Both the position numbers and the translations under genes were made by a program. A model generated the notes under the pieces. It was not told the origin of the DNA. It was given only the letters and a program-made list of their open reading frames with translations, and searched no databases. A stretch of 64,000 nt of DNA, from contig CM060731.1 of the NCBI GenBank assembly GCA_030704615.1, positions 61,174,756 to 61,238,755 of the forward strand, in the 5' to 3' direction. This DNA comes from Takakia lepidozioides. Its lineage: Eukaryota; Streptophyta; Takakiopsida; Takakiales; Takakiaceae. Positions 12,509-24,500 of this stretch are shown one piece after another. How positions within the stretch are numbered: position 1 is the first letter of the stretch; every line of letters starts with the position of its first letter.

Positions 12509-15500
12509 ATGCGAGAATGGCAGACAAAGGGGAGAGAGGAAGAGGACAGAAGTGGAATTTTACAGGGGAATCTTCCAAACGATGAAACTGGCAATGCGGG
12601 AGAGCCTTGTGACAGGGAGCTGAAGGTAAATTCCTAATTTTCTTGGTCTTCAGAGGTTCTGAATCTCTGCTGTAGTTTGGGTCGATTTTTTGTAACACCT
12701 AGGTATCTGTGCAGTTCAATCTGTGGTCTCGGTGATACATCAGATGTTCTCCGATATTTCTATGCTATTGATTTTGGGACGATTCAGCTTAAGCCCTCCT
12801 ATTAGAGTACTACGGTGTATCTCAACCGAACTGCTATTCGTTGGGAGTGTACGAAGGTGGGTGGCCTCTATGGAATCAAGGGTGGAGAATGCGCCGCCGA
12901 TTACGAAGGGGAGACATTGTACCAGCGAGTGTCTCCAGGCTTACTTGGAAAGTCCTGCTGGCAACAGTCTCTATGAGGACCTGCGCAGGTTTGGATCCGC
13001 CCTATCTTCCAAGCTTGCTTAAGCTTACGTTCTTAGTGGTATTACATGCTCACAGCGGATGAGGCCCGTCTGGGATGTATGTAATTCACGCTCATTTAAC
13101 AGTATCCTGCCCACTTTTGTGTCCTAAAGGCCGGAATTTCCAACCAGTTACTGAAGTCCGCCCAGATTGTAAGTTTTTTCGTACTGCAATATTTGTGGAT
13201 GGGACCGCCGAGGTGAAAGAGTTTAACCCCCGCAACGAGGCGGGGAGGAGACAAGGCACATACAATGGTTTAGGTTTGTTTCATTTCATATTTAATGTTT
13301 TGTAAACTAGTTCGATTATGGGCAGGAATGCGATTGAAACCAGCGACATTTGCGACGATGACGACCCTCTGAAGCCCTGGCTCTGGTAAGATTTCCTATA
13401 AGTCAACCGAAGAGGACGTCAGCAGGTCCAGTCTGGCCTTCAAGGTTATAAAATTGTCTAGTTTGGTTGCTTTCCAGACAGTCAAATGTAAGGTGTTCTA
13501 CTCAGAATAGGCCTGCCGCACTGCTTCAGCATTGAACCCCTCCGTGAAAGCCAATTTGGCTTTAGAGGTGGGAGGGCATGAAGACAAATTAGCTCAAACA
13601 AGCACAGCCTGCAAAACCATCAGTATTTGTTGCAAAGCAGCAGCATTTTGTGCCACTCCTTCCAATCCAGGTGTTGTAGATTGGACTTGGCCACATAAAC
13701 TAGGAGATCACTTCGAAGTAACAAGAACATAGTCCACAATTTCGCCAGTCTCTCAATTTAATTTTCTGCCTGCATAGTTGACTTGCATTCTGTTGCATGG
13801 TACTTCTCAATAAAGGATTTGCGGTGTGGTAGGTGCATAAAGTGGGTGACAGCGGCATGCTCGTCGGGAGTTGCCCAGCTGAAGCTGCCGCCATTGCTTA
13901 AGGCGTGCACTGAGACATTTCAGACTGACAAGCGCTACCAATCTGATTTGCGCTATTTGAGGGTGTGGGTGCAATATGTCAGTTCTTTCTCTCTGAATCT
14001 TGCGGCCCAATTACCTTTCGGCCTCTTTATCTCCTTTTCTCCTCAGGGCTTTGGGGCGGTTCAGGGTGGGCTCCCACAACCTACGGATAGCGACTGGCAG
14101 ATGGGAAAACCTGCAGTGGGAGGACCGCCTCTGTCCAGCTTGCACAGGGCGCAACCAGGAAATTGAAACTGAAGAACACTTCTTCTTCTATTGCCCTCTA
14201 TACTATGAGATCTGTGGGAGATTCCATTGTCTATTCCGTGGAACCCAATCTCTCACTGAAGTCTTTCACTATGCAGATCAGAAATGCTTGGCAGCCTACC
14301 TGCACGAGGCATTCACCCTTAGACAATCACTCGAACAATAGTTCTTACTCTGGTTGCCTGTTTTCTCTCATGTTTTTCTTTCCATTTTGTCCCATAAGCT
14401 CTATGAGCTTTCCGCGGACGTTATAAGGCATCATTTCATTTCATTTCTCTGCATCTTTCGGTCAGTTTTGTTCCTTTCCAATCTAGACAGCTCTGGATTG
14501 GACTACAGTAGAGTGTCCTTTTCAGCTTTCTTTTGGGTCAACAAGTTACAAGAACAAGCTGTGCTCATGTTTAGTTTGATTTGTCGAGGACTGTATAATG
14601 TTGCATCAAGTAATATGTAAGTGGTGTCATGCAGGCTGACTGCTGTTCAGAGCCTGGGGACATCTTTGTCTTTCTGGAATTGAATTCGATAGGGCAAGAG
14701 CATGCACTTTTTTACGAGGCATATGGGACGTTCCTGGAATTCCACAGGCAGTTCACCAAGGCAAATGAAGCATATGAGCTGGGCTTAATCAGGTCCTTAC
14801 ATGTCTGTTTGAATAGCAGTTCATTCTAAACCTGAACTATCCTTCCACATCTCTGTATGTTTGATAGAGTTGTCACAACACTTCAATGTTGTATGATTTG
14901 ACTATGCTAAATGCTAGGGTACATACCAATTTCTAATGAGTAATCATACCCTAGGGTTCATGCTTGGAATGGGGGCAGGCAAGCGCAGCCGCTAGGAAGG
15001 CTTGAAGCTACCTACAAGCATTTCCTGAAAAGGATGGTGAAGCGCAACAAACGCAACAAACTGCAAGAAGTAAGTTTGTAGGGTTTTGGTTGATATCCAG
15101 GTGCACAACTATATTTCAAAAACATTTACGGAACTGTACTGCAGATATTGCACGTTCTGGACCTTATGCTTTGAGGTTTTCCTGCTTCTCCAGGTTATCT
15201 ATCTTCTTTACTCTAGGTCATCTGACACTGAGATTTAATTCAACGTTTTGGCTGAGTTTTTCCTCAGCAGTACGCTCTTGAATTCTCTCTATTATGATGT
15301 TCATTGATTGGTCATTCAATATCAGGATCAAAATGTACACAATGGTGAGATGTGTATTACTCTCTTTCTTATACCTCTGATACCTCTTTTCGGGCTAAAC
15401 TGGCCATTGTTGTTTGAGGGCCATCCAGGAGCAACTTGCTTTGACTGGAGGGATGAGTGTGGAGTTGCCTGATGCTTTTGGTCATCAACAAAAGGAAAAT

Positions 15501-18500
15501 TGCAATCCCAATGCAGGTTAGTGGCTGAGTAAGAGTTTAAGGGTTCTAAATTATCTTGCCTTGTGACATAGATATTCTCTCTGCAATCTAAATTTAATTT
15601 GAACTGGCTGGCTGTAGTCAGGGAGACAGGGAATGCCAACAAGTTGGGTATTGAAGTACTTGCTCCAGTTCTCATTGGCCATGATATTTACACGAGGACC
15701 ATTGAAGGGGCAGAGACCAGTTTTGAGGAAGCACGGCTGTCACATTGGCAGACAACCATTGATGGAAGGACCACTTCACCTCAACCTAAAATGTCTCGCA
15801 AGATGATAGAGAGACCTTCACACAAAATGAGATGTGGGGATGAGGAGCCTGTGTTTCCAATGACTACCCTCTCACAGAAGGGTGGTGGCCCACAAAATGA
15901 AAAGAAGAGACTTTCCCCGCAATTTTCTGCACTCATGGAACACAGAAAGGAGGAGAGTACACTGTCAGAACTCACTCTTGCTGGCAGCTCTTCAGGCGAT
16001 GTATTTTTGAAGCTAGGATCAACTATCGAAGCTCAAAATACCCTGATAAAGTGTGGTTCAGAAGGGGAGATTGATGGAGCTCCAGCTATTCAATGTCATT
16101 TGTCTCCAACAAAAGCAGGTGGAGCTGTAGGCAGTTGTGTCTTAGCCAACAGAGATGAAACTGTTGCCATTGAACAACGATTGGTCGACCCTACAATCGA
16201 TATGAAGGAAGCATTGGCAGATATTCTCTCAATGTTTAATAAGCCTCTTTCCTTTGAGAGATCCAGGCCAAAATCTCGAGCCTTTGACCGCAAGTCTGGG
16301 TTGCTGTTGTCTGGAGCCCTGGAGCCCTGGGGTCCTGGAGATTGGGTTTCGATGGGTGACGATGTGGAAGTTCCATTGGTAAAAATGCTTCCTGCCATGC
16401 CCGGGCATCAGAGTGAGAACTTTCAAGTGTGTGAGGAAGGATTTGAGCAGTCCAAATTGAATAAAAGAGGAGAAGGCACCATGATAAGTGTATTGAACTC
16501 AAAGAGCTTTGAGGGCAAGGATCTGGCTGGTCAAAGGGATGGAGAGGTAGCGCCCAACCACACAACTAGTGCACATGGCTTTAAAGTGTTTGAGGATGAA
16601 TACTTGGCTGTTCAAGCTAAGCAGGACTGGAACAAAGGAGGAGAAAACCAAAATATTTTCAAGAGAAAGGAGCTGACTGGCCAAAGGGATGAAGAGCACA
16701 GCCATGGACACACTTGCCCCATAGTTTTTGACGAACAAATACAGGAGTTATCTTTCAGGATGGAGAGTGTGTGTGTCACTAGCTCAGCGCACACATCATC
16801 TTTGGCAAGGTGCACGCCCCCCTTTGAACCCTACCTGGGTGATAAACTTAATTTGTACTATGGTGTTCTGTAAATCATGCTTGGAAGCTTTGCTGCGTGA
16901 TCAGTTTTGTGATCTTGCTCTTACAGACTTTTTGGATATGATGTATTGATGGTCTCAAATATTGATGGTATTTGTGATGTTTTGCCTGTGTGAAGGATCT
17001 CTGACAATTGCCACAAGGAGTGGTAATAGCCTCATTCTTTGGGCTCTTTGCTATAACTTAATCTGAGGAAAGTTTGGCACGTTTGATTTCACATGTAGGT
17101 CCAAATTTGAGCCTCCCATTTTTGAATTACCACCATCATAATGCCAATTTTTAATGCATTGCTTACTAATGCTATCAACCCGATGTTTCTGCCCACAGAA
17201 GTTGCAGTCTTCTCGAAGCTCAATCAACCGTTGCAGAAGAAAGAGATGAACACATGCCATCAGAGAGCTTGGATCCCTGGGAGAAAGCCCTGATTGCAAG
17301 GCTTCTGGATTCTCTGGACCCACCTTTGAGAGAGTACGCGGTATTGTGCTCACCGTTAGTAGATTGTAATAGAGCTGTTGATATCAGAGGTTCATGTCAC
17401 CATGCAGGAATGGGCATATTTGTTGGATTGGAACAAGCATAGAGCTACTGCATTGCCATCTATCTAATGTGTAATCTGCTGTCAAATGAACAATCCTACC
17501 TATCCTAAATTTATTTCTCATAATATGATGCGTTGAACAGTAGATCTTAGCTGGCATCTTCTCTGATGAAACAAGATGTAGCTTTAAACCTTTCTTTCCT
17601 AATCGAAAATGTGGTGTCACAACAGGGTTTTCTCTGCAGCGATAAGAAGTACAGCGGGCCAGTAGCTCTCTCATTGTTGAAATCTGGTGTGCGCAACAAA
17701 ACACTGCAGTTAGGTAAGAAAAATCACCCAAAAGCCTCTCTGATGATACAGAATTTTGAAGGAAATGCTCAAAGAGCTTATGGGACAAGAAATGAAATGA
17801 AATGGTACTTCACAACGTACCGAAATGGTACTTTATAATGCTTATGGGACAAGAGGAAGAAATGAAATGAAATGAAATGGTGCTTTATAACGTCCGCGGA
17901 AAGCTCATAGAGCTTATGGGACAAAATGGAAGAAAACATGAGAGGAAACAAAACCAAAGCCAAGACTAAGAACTATTGTTCGAGTGATTGTCTAAGGGTG
18001 AAGGCCTCGTGCAGGTAAGCTGCCAAGCATTTCTGATCCTCATAGTGGAAGACTTAAGTGAGAGATTGGGTTCCACAGAATAAACAGTGGAATCTCCCAC
18101 TGATGTCGTAGTATAGAGGGCAATAGAAGAAGAAGTGTTCTTCAGTTTCAATTTCCCGGCTGCGCCCTATGCAAGCTGGACATAGGCGGTCCTCCCGTTG
18201 CAGGTTTTCCCATCTGCCAGTCTCTATCCGTAGGTTATGGGAACCCACCCTGAACCGCTCCAATGCTCTCAGGAGGGAAGGAGATAGAGATGCTGAAAGG
18301 TAATTTGGCCTCAAGATTCTATCATCTTGGAGCACCTAATGAGTTTGTTGCGGTCGTGTCTCCATGTGATGTCCACCCCTTCTGGATTCCTTTGTAATAG
18401 GGAAGCAGTAGAGTCCGTTACGCTGAAATAAACTATCCACTCGAGCATACCAGGAGTGCCTGAAACCTGTAGCTTTGAGCCTCATGCATGTTGCGAGGGC

Positions 18501-21500
18501 TCTTGCCACGAGCCCCTTGGGTGGAAGGGCCTGTAATCTATGTAGAAAGATTGTCAGCCGGAAGAGGGCCTCGGTTTGCTGTGGCACGCATGCGAACTCT
18601 GCACCTAGGATACGAGATGGAGTTGTGCTTCTGGCGCCAAGCATTGCTTGGAGAAAAGATGACTGCAATGGTTCCAGATTCTTTTCCCACCAAGAGACTG
18701 GAAGACCAGGTGCCCAGAATTCGCAACCATAGATGGTAGCCGGGCTGACCATGCTGTCAAACAGCCACTTTTTGGTTGGGGGGTGATGCAGATGTATCTG
18801 TTTGCATGTGGCCTGAAGGCGGACGGAGGCTGCCTTACCTTTAGTCAATCTGTCCAGGGCAGTTGCTGCAAAGTGGAATTTGGGGGAGTGGATAACCAGA
18901 CCCATATACCAGTATGATTTCACAATCTCAATTTCCTGGTGGTTGAAGATGAATCCACGATCAGCCTGGCCATTGAAGACCATGATCTTGGTCTTGCCAA
19001 GATTGACCTGCAGCCCATAGTCTTTCGAGAATTGTTCCAAAATGTGGAGATGACGTTGCAGGAAGATCGGAGATTGTGCCAACAGGGCAACATCCTCAGC
19101 GTAGAGGAGATCTGATTGCGTTGGTCCCCCAACAGATTCTAAAGACTTAGCCTGGTTGGAGTTGTCAACCCATATTGCAGATCCGTTCTCCAAGGCAGGT
19201 CTAATTACGCGACAAAGCATGGTTTTCTTAACTTCAGAGTTGACCCCTCTGCAGTGGAAAAATTTAGTGAGACCCAGTGCGTTGCCCTTGCCAGTTTGAA
19301 CAACTTTCCGAATATGTGCATCCCAATTAACAGTTGGAGGAAAACTCAACCCCCAGGTAAGTGTAGGAAGGGAGGACCGGGATCTCTTGGCTACCCCACT
19401 GTCACTTAAGATCACTTCCTCCCTCTCTTCTGTCATTGAATACCACTGCACATTTGCTGACATTAGCCTCTAGCCCCCAAAGATCAAAGTATCTCTTCGC
19501 GCAATCAATCAACTCCTGGAGATTGGTTGGAGTCTCCTCCATGCCTGCGAAGTCATCCGCAGACATTAGGGCTGGTATGGTGGTATCACCCACCCTTAAC
19601 TCAAATCCCTCACTTTCCACATCCTCGAGGAGTTGATTGATGAAAACATTGAAGAGCAGAGGGGAGAGAGTACATCCTTATACCCGGGATCTCTTGGCTA
19701 CCCCACTGCTACTTGAGATCACTTCCTCCCTCTCCTCTGTCGTTGAATGCCACCACTGCACATTTACTGATGTTAGCCTCTAGCCCCCAAAGATCAAAGT
19801 ATCTCTTCGCGCAATCAATCAACTCCTGGAGGTTGGAAGGAGTCTCCCCTATGCCTGCGAAGTCATCCACAAACATAACGGCTGGTATGGTGGTATCACC
19901 CACCCTTAACCCAAATCCCTCACTTTCCACATCGTCGAGGATTGATTGATGAAAACATTGAAGAGCAGAGGGGAGAGGGTACATCCTTGAGCTACACCTT
20001 GGTCTATGTCAAAGAAGTTGGACTTCTGTCCATTAACAGTGACACAGCTTTTGGTGTGAGCATACAAGTTATAGGTAACTCCACATCTTTCCCTTGATCC
20101 CACAAGACCAGAGGCGGAGCCATAGACCATCTCTCCACACTGTCATAAGCCTTCTATAAGTGGGTTTCCCTTTCTTCCTTCCCTGGATAATCTGGCTTAG
20201 AGTGAGGATATGATCCACAGCCCCTGTTTCGCCGAAAGCCAGCTTGGCCTTCGTGGAAACAACCTCTAGGTTCCAGATCACCCTTAGATTGACAATGACC
20301 CCCTGTCGCCAGTGAAAGGGGATCATTTCAGTCTTCCAGATAAGGTTAAAGAGGAGAACTAGGGCCTCTATCATGGGATCGCCACCATGCTTGATAAGCT
20401 CGTTGACTATGCCATCAGGTCCACCTGCTTTATATCCATTTAAATGTTTAATTGCTTCCACAATGTCAGAAGAACTAATGGGAGCGTTGTAAGCCTTTGA
20501 AATATACTCCAGTGCATCAGGGCTGTTTTGAATCATAGGAACAGTTTTCCCAATCGTGTCCTTCCATTCATCCTAGGACCCCTCACTGTTAGACCTAGAA
20601 GTTCTGCCAAGGATACTGTAGTGGGTTTCAAAGGTTTTGACAATGTCAACCGATGAAGTCACCACTGCACCCTTAGTAGTCTTTAGCACTTGTACTTGCT
20701 GACAGCTTTTCAGCTTGTACAAACGTTGAAGGGCCAACCAGAATCTCTTGTCATTACCACCATGGTGATTTGAGTTTATTTCACTGTATAACCTGTCCCA
20801 GTATAATTTCTTCTGAGACCTTACAAGCTGATTGATATCCTTACGGATCTGGTAGTACCTCGCCCACAATTCTTTGTTGGTTTTCAAATTGCAGCACTCT
20901 TTATAGAGGACTCGTCTCTCAGCTATCTTGAGTTTCATCTCATTGGTCCACCAATTAACAACTCTACCGCAGACAATTAGTTTCCTCCCAATGATCTTGT
21001 CAGCCACAGAGGAGACGAAACTCTCCCAAGGATCCATTGCTCTTTCGACTTCATTTCTTGCATTGTCAAAGCGAGACTGAAGGTCTTGGAGCGAGTAGAC
21101 AAAATGAGGGAGAGCCTGGCCTGGACAAGGCCTGGACATACTCAGCCTTGACCTCTTCATCATGGAATTTTTCTATGCGCCACGTCCAAATCAAACGTTT
21201 CACAGATCTCTTGGGGTTGGGAAAACACCTTTTGATCTCAGTCCAAACCAGGAAGTGGTCAGAGGTACCAATATCAGTTCTGTCGATCAACACATTGGCA
21301 CTTTGGGGGAAACAAATTCTTGTCTATTATGATATAATCCACAATGGAATGTTCCCCAGTTTGGGTTTCTTCACGAGTCCACGGGGAAGGATCACAGGGG
21401 TGACGGGGAAGGATCGCAGGGTTGAGTCCCAAAGGGCGTGAATAAGATGGGTAGCCTTGTCATTAGGAGATGGTAGGTCTAGAATTGAGGGGAGGATTGA

Positions 21501-24500
21501 CGCTAGGCATGTTTCATACTCGGCGTCGTGTAAGTAAGAGAAGGGGGTATTAAAGTGGATACGTGGGTGTAAAGGGAGAGAAGTAGAGGAGCCCTTCACG
21601 GGGAGAGAGACGGAAGGAAATGCAAAGGAAAGGCAAGAGTGATCAGAATCCGGGTACCTCGTGATGTAAAAAGAGCTTATTCTATCAATCGTGTTGGGGC
21701 TCCCCATGTGTCGCGGCCCTTTTTCTTGAGGGCGGGAGGTCGGGACACGAGAGGGGCTGCCCCTGTGGTGGGGGCAGCGATGACAATAGGAAAAGGGGTT
21801 GAAGCACCCTTGATGGCCGAAGCGTGACCAACCTCTTGCGGCCATCTATGACCGCACCGAATTTACTCAAGAACGTCATCCCCAAATGAGATCAACTCCA
21901 TCGACCTCGCAAATTATAAAGTCCTCACGCCCCTCCCAACTCCTTAGCTGGAGAGGGACGTTGAACGCCACCCTAGTCGCCAATTGTGGATCTCCTTTGG
22001 CAGAGCACACTTCAACGGAGGCCCCCGCGTCATTTGTCGGGAGCCCCAGCTTCCGTGCTGTTGCTGGTGTCATGAAGGAGTGTGACACTCTTGTGTCCAC
22101 CAACAACGACACGATAGTTTCAGAAATTTCCCCACTTATGAACATTAAACAGCTTCCGTTACGTAATGCTCCCGTTTCTTGAAACAGCTCACACGTGTAG
22201 TTGCCCACCTTGCAACTCCTGGCGACCACCGCCTCCACCAAGACAATCGACCACGTTCTTGCCCTTGTACGTGTGGCAGGTGAATTGGCTGGAGGATTTG
22301 AAATTGGTTGTTCCATTGTAAATGACATGCCCCTGAATTTCACAAAACTTGAGTAGATGGTGACCATAGCTTGTGATTTCGCAAGAGACATCCGCACTTT
22401 GCCTCTCCAAGTCCATATATGAGTGTTGGATATGTAGAGGATCTGTTGGGTCGAAGGTGGGGGCTGTAGTGATCGTGTCGGACGTTGAAATCTCCAACCA
22501 AAGAATATGTCCGTGTGTGGGGTACGGAGACGGGCTATATCCTCTTCCAATGGGACATATGGCGAATCTGTTCTCATGTGTAGGCCACTGTGCAGAGATG
22601 TAGCCGGAGCAAAGTAACATCCCACCAGCAGAATGTTTGGTTGAGGGTTGTAGCCCCTAATGTGACACCAAATGTACCTTGCTAGTGGGTCTTTGCAGGG
22701 GAAGGAGATAAATGGGAGAAGCCAATCCGCAAAGTAACAAGCCACTCCACCAGATCCTGTGAGATCTGTACGTGGAGAGTCACTGACTGGAAGCTATAAC
22801 CGAGAATATCATGGGGCCCCAACCCCTATTTAGAGTTAGAGGGGCGCCGCTCTTGCTCTCAGACAATTACCCTCCCATCTCGGTACACGGCATAGTGCCC
22901 TTGTGCCCGAGCCTGTTTGACCTGCAAGAGTTGTGCGCGCATGGCGATGCATTGCAGGGGAGTCAAACAAAGAAAGAGGGAGGTCCACAGAATCAGAAAA
23001 AAAACAGCAAGAAAAAAACTGAGAGAAATGAAATGAAATGGTGCTTCACAACGTCTGCGGAAAGCTCATAGAGCTTATGGGACAAAAGGGAAGCAAGAAA
23101 CAAGAAAGAATAAAAGACAGAAATGAAATGAAATGGTGCTTTATAACGTCCGCGGAAAGCTCGTAGAGCTTATGGGACAAAATGGAAGAAAACATGAGAG
23201 AGGAACAAATCCAGAAACCACAATTAATGTTCTAGCGATTGTCTAAGGGTGAAGGCCTCGTGTAGGTAGGCTGCCAAGCATTTTTGATCCTCATAGTGAA
23301 AGACATCAGTGAGAGTTTGGGTTCCACTGAATAAACAGTGGAATCTCCCACGGATCTCGTAGTATAGAGGGCAGTAGAAGAAGAAGTGTTCTTCAGTTTC
23401 AATTTCCTTGCTGCGCCCTATTCAAGCTGGACATAGGCGGTCCTCCCGTTGCAGGTTTTCCCATCTGCCAGTCTCTATCCGTAGGTTGTGGGAACCCACC
23501 CTGAACCGCCCCAATGCCCTCAAGAGGGAAGGAGATAAGGGTGCTGAAAGGTAATTTGGTCTCAAGATTCTATCATCGCGGAGCACCAAGAATGTCTCTC
23601 GATAGAAGTGGAGCTTTGTCGTGAGATTGGGTAGCATCCAAGTTCTCTTGACATGTAATTCCATAAGCTCTCTCCGAATGAGTCTGTTGTGGTCATGTCT
23701 GGATGTGATGTCCACCTCATCTGGGTTCATTGGTAATAGGAAAGCAGTAGAAAGTCCATTACGTTGAAATAAACTGTCCACTCGAGCATACCAGAAGTTC
23801 CTGAAACCTGCAGCTTTGAGCCTCATAGATGTTGTGAGGGCCCTAGCCACTAGCCCTTTGGGTGGAAGGGCCTGCAATCTATGGAGAAAGATTGTAAGCC
23901 TGAAGAGGGCCTCGGATTGCAATGGTACACATGCGAACTCTGCACCTAGCAGAGCAGGAAGCAGCCCAAATTAAACTAAGCAAATGAGAGAAATGAAATG
24001 AAATGAAATGGTGCTTTATAACGTCCGCGGAAAGCTCATAGATGAGAGAAAACAGGAAACCAAAGTCAAAGATAAGAACTATTGTTCAAGTGATTGTCTA
24101 AGGGTGAATGCCTCGTGCAGGTAGGCTGCCAAGCATTTCTGATCCTCATAGTGAGAGAAATGAAATGAAATGAAATGGTGCTTTATAACGTCCACGGAAA
24201 GCTCATAGAGCTTATGGGACAAAATGGAAGAAAACATGAGAGGAACAAATCCAGAACCCAAGAATAAGAACTAATGTTCTAGCGATTGTCTAAGGGTGAA
24301 GGCCTCGTGTAGGTAGGCTGCCAAGCATTTTTTATCCTCATAGTGGAAGACATCAGTGAGAGTTTGGGTTCCACTGAATATAGGCGGTCCTTCCGTTGCA
24401 GGTTTTCCCATCTGCCAGTCTCTATCCGTAGGTTGTGGGAACCCACCCTGAACCGCCCCAATGCCCTCAGGAGGGAAGGAGATAAGGATGCTGAAAGGTA

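Noticed and set aside
15326-15344. Possible 19-bp BUB1 micro-exon
   Set aside because: It breaks the reading frame; joining 15069 directly to 15429 keeps the frame.
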